DNA from: CADEED01 sp041395625
GTDB taxonomy: Bacteria; Pseudomonadota; Gammaproteobacteria; Steroidobacterales; Steroidobacteraceae
DNA: 64,000 nt
Direction: 5' to 3'
Assembly: GCA_041395625.1 (NCBI GenBank)
Contig: JAWLAE010000002.1
Span: 1,054,001 to 1,118,000, forward strand
Part shown: positions 55,865-64,000 of the stretch, piece by piece
Layout: the number at the start of each line of letters is the position of its first letter
How positions within the stretch are numbered: position 1 is the first letter of the stretch
The notes under the pieces: model-generated
The model's database searches: none
What the model saw: only the letters and a program-made list of their open reading frames with translations
Told to the model about the DNA's origin: nothing
Made by a program: the position numbers and the translations under genes

Positions 55865-58800
55865 TCATGATTCGTTGTCTGCTTGAGTGTCGATTGTTCT
55901 GTTAGCGGTCTCGTTGTTGGCCGGTGCGCCCTCGCCCACCGTCAGGCGGCGGCCGATCCAGACGTAATAGACCACTGGAATGACGATGAGCGTCAATACG
56001 AGCGTCGATGTCATACCACCCAGCATCGGCAGGGCGATGCGTCGCATCACGTCGGATCCCAGGCCGTCCGTGATGAAAATCGGCGCGAGGCCGGCGAAAA
56101 TCGTGGTGACCGTCATGAGCTTGGGTCGCACTCGCATCGCCGCACCTCGGCACACCGCTGCAAAAAGATCGACGCGGCTGCGCGGCTGCGAGTCCCGCAC
56201 TTGGCTGTCAATATAGAGCAGCATCACTATCGCGGTCTCCACAGCGATGCCACCCAGCGCAATGAAGCCGACTGCTACCGCCACCGACAGGTTGTAGCCT
56301 GCAAGCCAGACGGCCCATAACCCGCCGATCAGCCCGAATGGCAACGACAGCATGATCATGGCGGTGCGATCGAGACGACCGAAGTGCAGCATCAACAGCA
56401 GGAATATCAATGCAACGGCCGCTGGAATCGCGATTTTCAAACGGGCATTCGCTCGCTGCATCTGCTCGTATTGGCCCGAAAACTCCACCGCGTAGCCAGG
56501 CGGCAGCGCGACGGTGTCAACCACGGCGGCGCGTGCCTCGGCCACGTAACCACCCATGTCACGTCCGGCAATGTCAACGAACACCCAGCCCGTCAGGCGC
56601 GCGTTCTCCGAGCGGATCATCGGCGGACCATCCTCGAACGCGATGGCTGCCAGTTCGCCCAACGGCACGTGTGCGCCAGTCGGCGCCGGTACGAGAATAT
56701 CGTCGAGGTCGGCGACGCTTTCCCGAAATGGCCGGTCGTAACGCACCATGATGTCGTAACGCTCGCGACCCTGGACACTCTCGCCGAGACGCATGCCGCC
56801 CAGCGCGGTCTGTACGACAGCTTGGAACGCGGCCATGTCGATATTGCGCCGCGCCAGCTCGGCCCGATTGGGCGTGATGACCAGATACTTGCCGCCCATC
56901 ACCCGGTCTGCAAAGGCCGAACGCGTCCCCGGAATCCTGGCGACCACCGTTTCTATTTCCCGCGCGAGACGTGCGATCTCGTTCAGATCGTCGCCGGTGA
57001 CTTTGATACCAATCGGCGTGCGCACGCCGGTGGACACCATGTCCATGCGAATTTTGATGGGGTAACCCCAGGAGTTGACGAGCCCCGGCACGCGCAATTT
57101 GCCGTCGAGTTCCGCCACGATGTCGTCAGCGGTGACGCCACGACGCCATTGGTATTTCGGTTTGAGCTTGATCCAGGTTTCGATCATGGTCAAAGGCGCG
57201 GGATCGGTGGCCGTGTCGGCCCGGCCCGCCTTGCCAAATACGCGCTCGACTTCCGGGACGGTCATCATCACGCGGTTCGTCTGCCCCAGGATCTCCCGCA
57301 TCTTGGTAGCTGATACGCCAGGCAGTGTCGTCGGCATGTACAGCAGCTCACCCTCATAGAGTGCTGGCATGAACTCTGTGCCCAGCCGAGTGAGCGGGAT
57401 GATGACACTGGCAGTCAGTACGCACGCAACGCTGATCGTCAGCCACTTGAACTGCAGCGCCAGTCGCAGCACGGGCTGGTAGAGCCGCACGAAAAATACG
57501 TTGACCGGATTGTCTTCTTCGCGTCGCATCCGTCCGCGCATCAGATAGACCATCAGCACCGGCACGAGCGTCACCGACAGTATCGCTGCGAAAGCCATCG
57601 CATAGGTCTTGGTGTACGCAAGCGGTGAGAACAGCCTGAAGCTCTCGCCCGTCAGGGCGAACACGGGGAGAAAGGACACCGTGATGATCAACAGCGAAAA
57701 AAACAGCCCGGGTCCCACCTCCTGCGCGGCGTGCAGCAGAGTTTGTCGGCGCACGAGCGAATCGGGCCGCGGGCCCAGCTCGGACAATTTGCGGCTGGCG
57801 TTCTCTACCATCACGATCGATGCGTCGACCATCGCGCCGATGGCGATAGCAATGCCACCCAACGACATGATGTTGGCCGTGACGCCCTGCCACGACATGA
57901 TCAGGAACGGAGCCAATACACCGAGTGGCAGCGTGATAATGGCTACCAGCGATGAACGAACGTGCAGCAGGAATATGAGAATCACAAGGGCAACGGCGAT
58001 GCCCTCCTCGATGAGCTTGGTTTCGAGATAGTCGACCGCGCCTTCGATCAAGGGCGCCCGATCGTAGACCGTCACGATCTCGACGCCCGCAGGCAGACCA
58101 CGCTGCAGTTCCGCGAGCTTGGCCTTCACCCGGCCGATGACCTGCAGCGCGTTCTCGCCGTCGCGCATGATGATCACGCCGGCCACCGTCTCGCCCTCAC
58201 CGTTCAGTTCGACGACGCCGCGCCGCAGCGCCGGCCCCTCGACCACGCGCGCAACGTCCGACAGCAGGACCGGTGTGCCGTCCTCGGCGTTGACGACGAC
58301 ACGCTCCAGGTCGAGCCTGTCATCGACATATCCCGACGAACGAATCATGTACTCGCTCTCGCCCTGCTCGAGTACGCGTCCGCCGACTTCACTCGATGCG
58401 GCGCGGACCGCGTCCGCGATGCGGCGCAGTGGAATGTCGTAGGCTCGCAGCCGATTCGGATCGATCAGCACCTGATACTCGCGCACGAAGCCGCCTACCG
58501 ACGCCACCTCGGACACCCCCTCGACTCCCGCGAGCTCGAGCTTGAGGAACCAGTCCTGCAAGGAGCGCAGCTCGGCCAAATCCGTGTTGCCACTCTTGTC
58601 GACCAGTGCATACTGATAGATCCAACCCACGCCGGTCGCATCCGGGCCGATCTGCGGCACTGCATTGGGCGGCAGCTCAGCACCCAGGCGCGACAACGCC
58701 TCGAGCACCCGCGAGCGCGCCCAGTACAAGTCGACGCCGTCCTCGAATATCACGTAGACGAAGCTGGTGCCGAACATCGACGAGCCGCGTACATCTTTGG

Positions 58801-59086
58801 TTCGCGGGAGGCCCAGCAGGTTGGTAGATAGTGGGTAGGTCACCAGGTCTTCGACTATCTGTGGGCTCTGACCCGGGAAGTCGGTGCGAATGATGACCTG
58901 CGTATCGGTCAAGTCTGGTATCGCATCGAGCGGCATGCGCTGCAAGGCAAGCCAGCCCGCGACCGCCAGCGCAGCCGCCAGCGTCAGCACGATCAAATGA
59001 TTGGCACTCGACCAGGCGATCAGTTTCGCGACGGCGGACTTGGCCGGGTCACGCCCAGCGAGCTCATCGTTGTGCTCATTTGGCAT
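55865..59086 (-). CDS. cusA: Cu+/Ag+ RND efflux pump, CusA-like
   Basis: 1073 residues, 12 membrane helices with two large periplasmic loops. The three Met residues of the E. coli CusA copper site (Met573, Met623, Met672) have counterparts in LLYMPTTLPG, PLTMIETWIK and MDMVSTGVRTPIG. The charged proton-relay helix is in MVDASIVMVENASRK. This marks it as the monovalent-metal (HME4) class rather than CzcA. It moves Cu+/Ag+ through the CusB-like adaptor to the TolC-like channel, both encoded upstream. cusB ends 9 bp before its start. Confidence 0.95.
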   Translation of the reverse strand: MPNEHNDELAGRDPAKSAVAKLIAWSSANHLIVLTLAAALAVAGWLALQRMPLDAIPDLTDTQVIIRTDFPGQSPQIVEDLVTYPLSTNLLGLPRTKDVRGSSMFGTSFVYVIFEDGVDLYWARSRVLEALSRLGAELPPNAVPQIGPDATGVGWIYQYALVDKSGNTDLAELRSLQDWFLKLELAGVEGVSEVASVGGFVREYQVLIDPNRLRAYDIPLRRIADAVRAASSEVGGRVLEQGESEYMIRSSGYVDDRLDLERVVVNAEDGTPVLLSDVARVVEGPALRRGVVELNGEGETVAGVIIMRDGENALQVIGRVKAKLAELQRGLPAGVEIVTVYDRAPLIEGAVDYLETKLIEEGIAVALVILIFLLHVRSSLVAIITLPLGVLAPFLIMSWQGVTANIMSLGGIAIAIGAMVDASIVMVENASRKLSELGPRPDSLVRRQTLLHAAQEVGPGLFFSLLIITVSFLPVFALTGESFRLFSPLAYTKTYAMAFAAILSVTLVPVLMVYLMRGRMRREEDNPVNVFFVRLYQPVLRLALQFKWLTISVACVLTASVIIPLTRLGTEFMPALYEGELLYMPTTLPGVSATKMREILGQTNRVMMTVPEVERVFGKAGRADTATDPAPLTMIETWIKLKPKYQWRRGVTADDIVAELDGKLRVPGLVNSWGYPIKIRMDMVSTGVRTPIGIKVTGDDLNEIARLAREIETVVARIPGTRSAFADRVMGGKYLVITPNRAELARRNIDMAAFQAVVQTALGGMRLGESVQGRERYDIMVRYDRPFRESVADLDDILVPAPTGAHVPLGELAAIAFEDGPPMIRSENARLTGWVFVDIAGRDMGGYVAEARAAVVDTVALPPGYAVEFSGQYEQMQRANARLKIAIPAAVALIFLLLMLHFGRLDRTAMIMLSLPFGLIGGLWAVWLAGYNLSVAVAVGFIALGGIAVETAIVMLLYIDSQVRDSQPRSRVDLFAAVCRGAAMRVRPKLMTVTTIFAGLAPIFITDGLGSDVMRRIALPMLGGMTSTLVLTLIVIPVVYYVWIGRRLTVGEGAPANNETANRTIDTQADNES

Positions 59087-59095
59087 AGCGATGGC

Positions 59096-60859
59096 CTAGT
59101 GCCGGTGTTCTGCATGCGAATCGTTCGGCGCACGCGACGGCGGGCGATCGTCCATGGTTGCCATGGATTCGCCGCTCATCGGCTCTGGCCAGGCGATCAG
59201 TTTCGCGTCGCCCGCTCCATAGGGGTTGATCGGCACACCGGCCTTCTGCAACCACAATCGATCGGTCGCAGCGTCGCGATAGAGCGCGAGCCCGACTTGA
59301 CGGTAGTGGCTCGGTGCGCCTGTCAGCAGCCAGGGCTCCAGCGCCGCCAGCAAGCGCGCAAGTTGCACGCGCAGTGGATCGCCCTCCGGCGCTTGTTGGG
59401 CCGCACGCAGCGCCGCCTGGCCCTCCGCCAGTACGGGCATCAGCTTGCTGCCGGCATAACGGCGCGCCAGTTGATCACCGAGTTTGATAGCCGGCTCGAG
59501 GAACAGCGGATCGATCTTGTCGCCAGCCGTCAGCGCTTCATGCAGGTACAACGCCATGTCCGTGAAATGATCGATCTCCGCCAGTGCCGTCGCATCGATT
59601 GGCAGTTGTGACAACGGCGTGTCCGGCGCCATTGGCTCAGCCTGTAGTTTGGCGAGTCCTTGTCGCAAATTGACTTCCGAGTCGAGCAGGAACTGACCGC
59701 TGGCGACCACTCGCTCACCTGCCGCGAGCGAGTCGAGAACTTCCGTGCGGCCGTTGGCCGTTATCCCGGTGCGGATCCGTCGGGCGGCAAATCGACCCTC
59801 ACCCAGCGCGACGATGACGTGCGAACCGTCGCCGTCCTGCAATACCGATTCTGACGGTAACGATAGACGCGGTTCACTCGCCAGTTCGATGGCAACGTCG
59901 ACGTAAGCACCGGGTCGCAGTCGCCCCGCACTGTTGTCGACGACGATGCGAACGTCAGCGGTACGCGTGCGGCGATCGATGGTCGGATACAGGTAGTCGA
60001 TCACACCGGTTGCCGGCGCGTCCGGGGCACTCGGAAAGTTCAATCGCACTGGCATGCCGACACGAATCGCGGCGATATCCTGCTCTGGAATGGACGCGAT
60101 GACCCAAACTTGACCGTACGATTGCAGTCGCAGGATGGGTGTGCCGGCTCTGACATAGTCACCTTCCCGAACCTGTAGTTTTGCGACGATGCCACTGGCC
60201 TCGGCAAACACCGGCACCCGCTCGATCACCTGGGACGACTCGGTGATCCGCTCGATCACTGAGTCCTGCATGCCGCGCGATCGCATGCGTTGCCTGGCGG
60301 CCGCGGTCCGTTGCCGATTACCAATGCGCATGGCACTGAGATAGTCCTTCTGCGCGGCAATCAACTCCGGACTGTAAACGCGATACAGCAACGCACCCTT
60401 GCGTACAGCATCGCCTTCAGCACGGACCGTCAGGTTTTCGACCCAGCCCTCGAACCGGGATACCGACGCGTTCTCCAGCCGCTCACTGGCCTGCACGGTG
60501 CCGTATGCCCGCAGGTTGCGGCCAAACGGCGCCATGGTGACAGGCACGGTGCGGATGCCCATGGTCTGAATCATCTCGCTGGGGACCACCACCGAACCGT
60601 CACTGCCGGCGACGCTGGCGGCTGTTGGCACGGGCACGAGGTCCATGCCGCAGATCGGGCAAGTGCCGTTCGGATCCGTCGAAATGTAATGCGGGTGCAT
60701 GGAACAGGTGTATTGCTGTGCCTCGCTCGACGCGGGCACGTTTGCATCGGGGGTGGGCGCACCGCCCGCCGCTGACGACGGAACAGGGGAAGATTGGTCG
60801 CTACAGGCCGCGGCCAGGCAGCTCAACGTGAGTGTTGCAATCAGCGCTAACTGCTTCAT
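59096..60859 (-). CDS. cusB: RND periplasmic adaptor, CusB-like, with extra metal-binding domains
   Basis: 587 residues, longer than E. coli CusB (about 407). Lipoprotein signal with Cys19 (SCLAAAC). A heavy-metal-binding segment YTCSMHPHYIS with CPICGMDLVPV lies at about 50-83. The barrel-sandwich and membrane-fusion core runs about 90-400 (RFEGWVENLTVRAEGDAVRKG, SIPEQDIAAIRVGMPV). A C-terminal DUF3347-like helical domain (about 430-540) and a His-rich tail (SHAEHRH) follow. It likely collects periplasmic Cu+/Ag+ for the pump. The start overlaps cusC by 4 bp. Confidence 0.93.
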   Translation of the reverse strand: MKQLALIATLTLSCLAAACSDQSSPVPSSAAGGAPTPDANVPASSEAQQYTCSMHPHYISTDPNGTCPICGMDLVPVPTAASVAGSDGSVVVPSEMIQTMGIRTVPVTMAPFGRNLRAYGTVQASERLENASVSRFEGWVENLTVRAEGDAVRKGALLYRVYSPELIAAQKDYLSAMRIGNRQRTAAARQRMRSRGMQDSVIERITESSQVIERVPVFAEASGIVAKLQVREGDYVRAGTPILRLQSYGQVWVIASIPEQDIAAIRVGMPVRLNFPSAPDAPATGVIDYLYPTIDRRTRTADVRIVVDNSAGRLRPGAYVDVAIELASEPRLSLPSESVLQDGDGSHVIVALGEGRFAARRIRTGITANGRTEVLDSLAAGERVVASGQFLLDSEVNLRQGLAKLQAEPMAPDTPLSQLPIDATALAEIDHFTDMALYLHEALTAGDKIDPLFLEPAIKLGDQLARRYAGSKLMPVLAEGQAALRAAQQAPEGDPLRVQLARLLAALEPWLLTGAPSHYRQVGLALYRDAATDRLWLQKAGVPINPYGAGDAKLIAWPEPMSGESMATMDDRPPSRAPNDSHAEHRH

Positions 60860-62097
60860 GGCGACACCAGCAAAGAATCGATCGTGACGGCAGCGGCGGC
60901 GGCGCGTGCTTCTGCCGCCACGATGTCAGCACGCAATCTCAGTATCGCCAGCTCGCCATCGATGATCGGTCCATAGTCGCCGACACCGGATTCGTAGATA
61001 GCGAGCTGAGCAGCGACGCGATCGTGAATGGCAACGATCCGTTGCTGGAGCGACTCCACACTCGCCTCCGCTGCGTTCCGCGTTGCCCGGAGCGAAGAAT
61101 ACTGAGCCGCGGCGGTTCGCGCTGCGGCAGCCGACCGACTGCGCGCTGCACTTCGATTGGCCTGCGCGGCCCGCAACGCCGGCGCTTTGCTTTGCCGGCC
61201 CCACACCGGAATATTGAAAGTAACTAGTCCCGTGATCCAATCGTCGCCCGCGAAACTTGAGCCGACACGACCGTTACCGGGTTCGCGCTGCTGATAAGTA
61301 AGCTGCAGGCCCCATTCCGGTTTCCAGGCGGCTGCGGCCTGATCGACGCCAGCGTCGGCCACGCCGGTGGCTGCATTGCCTATCCGTACGGTATGGAACT
61401 CCGTCGCATCGCCGGACCATTGACGGCTCGCAAGCAGCGACGTCGATAGCGCTGGCAACGGCGCAGGCACCTCGCCCACCAGCTCGATCAACCGCGCATC
61501 CAGTCCCGCTTCTTGCCCGGCCAGATCGATCAGCAACCGCGCCACTTCCGCACGTTCGGCGTCGACTTCTGCCAGTCGAAATACCACCGGGCGTCCGGCG
61601 TCGACTTCGGCTTCGACGACACCCACCAACTCGAGCAGTTTCGCGTCACGCTGCAGCAATAGCGCTCGCTGCTGGGCGATGCGCTGCTTCTCCACCAACT
61701 GCAGCAGCAGATCGCGCCGCAATTCGGCGAACCGAGCCTCAGCCATGGCTTGTGACTCAGCCGAACGACGCACCGCCGCGAGCGAGCGCGCATCGCGCTC
61801 GGCACCGCTCGGAATCTGCTGTCGGACACCGATCACTTTGGCGGTGGGCAAGAACGTATCGAACGACGGGTCGCGCACTGGCAAATTGTTGACGCCCACC
61901 GAGATGACTGGATCTGGCAGCGCGCGGGCGGCGATCGCGCGCTCGCGGTCGGCGTCGACCTGGTAGTCGATCGCCTGCAGCGCCGGATGGCTGCGCAATC
62001 GCAGCTCGAGATCAGCGAATGATTGCGCCACCGCGACGCATGGGAGGCATGCTGCGACAAGCAGCACGGCAGCCAACTGGCGGGGATTCTCGAACAT
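60856..62097 (-). CDS. cusC: TolC-family outer-membrane channel, CusC-like
   Basis: 413 residues from ATG 62097, with AGGAAA about 9 nt upstream; the frame is open to 62160 but the signal peptide (AAVLLVAACLPCVAVAQ) starts here. Long helical stretches rich in Ala, Gln and Arg repeat in two halves, as in TolC-type proteins. The divergence from classic CusC is considerable, so the symbol is by context. It completes the efflux tripartite complex. Confidence 0.88.
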   Translation of the reverse strand: MFENPRQLAAVLLVAACLPCVAVAQSFADLELRLRSHPALQAIDYQVDADRERAIAARALPDPVISVGVNNLPVRDPSFDTFLPTAKVIGVRQQIPSGAERDARSLAAVRRSAESQAMAEARFAELRRDLLLQLVEKQRIAQQRALLLQRDAKLLELVGVVEAEVDAGRPVVFRLAEVDAERAEVARLLIDLAGQEAGLDARLIELVGEVPAPLPALSTSLLASRQWSGDATEFHTVRIGNAATGVADAGVDQAAAAWKPEWGLQLTYQQREPGNGRVGSSFAGDDWITGLVTFNIPVWGRQSKAPALRAAQANRSAARSRSAAAARTAAAQYSSLRATRNAAEASVESLQQRIVAIHDRVAAQLAIYESGVGDYGPIIDGELAILRLRADIVAAEARAAAAAVTIDSLLVSP

Positions 62098-62171
62098 AAG
62101 CGTTTCCTGAAGCTGAGCCGAAGCAACAAATCCCGCGACGTCGCAACGCCGCGAGAGCAAGGTGGCTTCGC

Positions 62172-62576
62172 CTAGATCAGGAAACGCTGCTTGAGCGCCA
62201 GCGGTGTCTGCGACCGGAGCGGCCGATCACCGGGTGGCCCGGTCTTCAGTGGACTAACAACAGGCCTGGCGTGCGCGATGGGGAACGATGCGGCGGGAGT
62301 CGGCGGCAGCGCGAGCTCGCTTGCAGCCAGAGAGATCGATACTCTCGTGTCCACCTGAGGCAATACGAAGCCCGCGCCACAGCAATCGCTACACGGATGC
62401 TGATCGCTATGCTGCGCAGGTCTTTCACCGTCACTCGTACTCGAGTGACAAGGAGGCGAATGCGTAGTGTCGCTGGCGGCCGCGCTGCTAACGACATCGA
62501 CACAGCATGCCATGACCGGATTGGCCATGAGCACCGCGGCGATCAGCACGAGCGTCTGGCGGCGGACGAACGACAT
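62172..62576 (-). CDS. Exported Cys/His-rich protein at head of copper operon
   Basis: 134 residues from ATG 62576 (a start at 62645 is also open). Signal peptide about 8-26 (ending NPVMA), then ACCVDVV, PPCHSS and HSDQHPCSDCCG, giving seven Cys and several His in the first 75 residues; the C-terminal half is Pro/Ala-rich. The composition suggests periplasmic copper binding. Small Cys/His-rich genes commonly precede copper-resistance operons. I do not claim a named family. 74 bp separate it from cusC. Confidence 0.72.
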   Translation of the reverse strand: MSFVRRQTLVLIAAVLMANPVMACCVDVVSSAAASDTTHSPPCHSSTSDGERPAQHSDQHPCSDCCGAGFVLPQVDTRVSISLAASELALPPTPAASFPIAHARPVVSPLKTGPPGDRPLRSQTPLALKQRFLI

Positions 62577-62583
62577 CCTTATA

Positions 62584-62612
62584 CGTATACTAGCAAATGC
62601 CGCCTCAGGCAA
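62584..62612 (-). promoter_or_regulatory. Candidate promoter of the copper operon
   Basis: Read on the - strand: TTGCCT, 17 bp, TATACG. The -10 lies inside the perfect palindrome TATACGTATA (62580-62589). The predicted transcript would start within one base of ATG 62576, so either the mRNA is leaderless or this promoter is misplaced. No CueR/MerR-type dyad with long spacer was found. Confidence 0.35.
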
Positions 62613-62670
62613 ATCTTGGGCGCCAGCGGCACGTACACCGAGCAAGTGCCTCGCATTGCACCGCCGCGAT

Positions 62671-64000
62671 TCACCGCTTGGGCGCTGCCGGGCCGGCGCG
62701 CTTCGGCTTGCGGGCTCCCTTCGCGGTCTTCGGACCCTTGCGATCTTTGAATGGCTTGGTATACGGCCGGGCGGACGGCCTCGCCCTCGGCTCCGGCCCG
62801 GAGCCAGTGTCGCGGCCAGGTTCCGCCGGCACGCTCGCTAACAACTGGCCTCTGACGCGGATCTCGCGCAGTTGCTTGAGAGCCTCGGGCGCGAGATCTG
62901 CCGGCAGCCGGACGAACGAATGACGGCGCTGGATGTCGATGCCGTTGATCTGCGAGCCATCGAGACCCAGCACGTTGGCGATCGCACCGACGATATTGCC
63001 CGGCTGCACACCATGCTCACGTCCCACGGCAAGACGATACGTCTGTTGTGGCTCATGCCGCTGTCCACGAGCTTGACGAGGCTCGCGCTCTGGGGCGACA
63101 GCGCTACGGCTGGCATGCTGCTCGTCTGGGCTCGCATCGCGGACACGCGGGCCTTCACCCCGCGCTCCCAACAACAACGGCGTCTTACCGCGCACGAGGC
63201 TGGCGAGGGCAGCCGCCACGTCCGCTGCGTCCACGCCGCTCTCTGCGACGAGTTCATCGATCATGGTCCGATAGGGTGTCGCCTCGCCGCGAGTCAGCGC
63301 CGCGACCACGCGCTCTTTGAATTTAGCCGCACGCTTGGCATTGACGTCGCCGATCGTCGGCAGCTTGAGCGGCTCCAACTGCTGACGAGTGTGACGCTCG
63401 ATCAGTCGCAGCATATTGCGCTCGCGCGGCGCAACGAACAGGATGGCTTCGCCGCTGCGGCCCGCGCGGCCGGTGCGCCCAATGCGATGAATGTAGGATT
63501 CCACATCGTACGGCATGTCGAAGTTGACGACATGCCCGATGCGCTCGACGTCGAGACCACGCGCCGCAACATCTGTCGCTACCAGGATATCGATCTTGCC
63601 GGTCTTGAGCTGTGCAACCGTGCGCTCGCGCTGCGCCTGTTGCATATCGCCATTCAGGGCGGCGGCGGCAAAACCTCGCGCTTCGAGGCGCTCTGCCAGG
63701 TCGACCGTCGATTGCTTGGTGCGGGCAAAGATCAACATCGCGTCGAAGCTCTCCACTTCGAGCAGCCGTGTGAGCGCGTCCAGCTTGTGCAGGCCGTCTA
63801 CCAACCAGTAGCGTTGGCGCGTATTGGCGGCCGTGGTCGTCTTGTTGCGGATCGTGATCTCACGCGGGTTGCGCAGATGCTTCTGGGCGATACGGCGAAT
63901 CGGTGCCGCCATGGTCGCCGAGAACAGCGCCACCTGGCGTTCGGCTGGCACCTGGCCCAGGATTTCATCGATCGCATCGACGAAGCCCATCTGCAGCATC
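62671..64000 (-). CDS. deaD: DEAD-box RNA helicase DeaD/CsdA-type, 3' part
   Basis: The frame runs off the right edge of the window, so the Q, Walker A and DEAD motifs are outside. Visible helicase motifs: LFSATM (III), MLIFARTKQ (IV), VATDVAARGLDVERI (V), HRIGRTGRAGRSG (VI). The C-terminal ~100 residues contain a DbpA-like RNA-binding domain (YRLAVGREHGVQPGNIVGAI, FVRLP), then a basic Lys/Pro/Arg tail ending KRAGPAAPKR. Together these fit DeaD, which unwinds rRNA during large-subunit assembly and in the cold. It is on the same strand as the copper operon but separated by 94 bp. Confidence 0.92.
   Translation of the reverse strand, partial: MLQMGFVDAIDEILGQVPAERQVALFSATMAAPIRRIAQKHLRNPREITIRNKTTTAANTRQRYWLVDGLHKLDALTRLLEVESFDAMLIFARTKQSTVDLAERLEARGFAAAALNGDMQQAQRERTVAQLKTGKIDILVATDVAARGLDVERIGHVVNFDMPYDVESYIHRIGRTGRAGRSGEAILFVAPRERNMLRLIERHTRQQLEPLKLPTIGDVNAKRAAKFKERVVAALTRGEATPYRTMIDELVAESGVDAADVAAALASLVRGKTPLLLGARGEGPRVRDASPDEQHASRSAVAPEREPRQARGQRHEPQQTYRLAVGREHGVQPGNIVGAIANVLGLDGSQINGIDIQRRHSFVRLPADLAPEALKQLREIRVRGQLLASVPAEPGRDTGSGPEPRARPSARPYTKPFKDRKGPKTAKGARKPKRAGPAAPKR

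Overview
The window is GC-rich, densely coded bacterial chromosome. Gene orders such as mreBCD-mrdAB-mltB-rlpA-dacA-dat-ybeD, gatCAB-hslO, and metF-metH behind an ArsR-type regulator point to a gammaproteobacterium near the Xanthomonadales/Nevskiales/Steroidobacteraceae. That placement is inferred from gene content and order; no rRNA or tRNA gene was recognised in the window.

Layout. 1-2924: housekeeping genes on the + strand (prmC 3' part, ppiB, mtgA, a membrane protein). 2921-8483: a methionine/one-carbon unit on the - strand (metH, metF) headed by an ArsR regulator with a degenerate methyltransferase-like domain and an AT-rich inverted-repeat operator. 8641-12822: a compact signalling unit made of an outer-membrane barrel, a small PstS-like periplasmic protein, a HAMP histidine kinase, a receiver-only protein and a NarL-type regulator with an incomplete receiver.

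12819-28849 is the most unusual part. On the - strand are a membrane-anchored ferredoxin/FAD oxidoreductase and a Sel1/ankyrin protein. Divergently on the + strand are a CcmI-type apocytochrome chaperone, a membrane protein with two H-X13-H pairs (probable di-heme b), a 21-CXXCH cytochrome c, a second cytochrome with 31 CXXCH plus one CXXXCH, an outer-membrane barrel with a TPR-like domain, and a lipoprotein. Then come a 7-TM protein and a CpxRA-like two-component system. Together they look like a complete electron route from NAD(P)H or the quinone pool, across the inner membrane and through a very long periplasmic heme chain, to the outer membrane.

28874-42757: hslO, gatBAC, then the rod-shape and cell-wall genes mreBCD, mrdA, mrdB, mltB, rlpA, dacA and dat. 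The expected next gene, ybeD, is displaced to 46251. The roughly 3.1 kb between holds two small + strand genes and a TetR-led four-gene operon, bracketed by two direct copies of a ~150-bp structured repeat. 46517-49860 is a - strand operon (methyltransferase, GlcG/HbpS-like protein, MFS transporter, small coiled-coil protein). 49933-53442 encodes exported proteins (VOC-fold, BNR beta-propeller, TlpA-like thioredoxin, DUF305).

53437-62576 is a copper/silver efflux locus on the - strand: a Cys/His-rich exported protein, cusC-, cusB- and cusA-like genes, and a CopA-type P-type ATPase. The window ends in the 3' part of a deaD-type RNA helicase gene.
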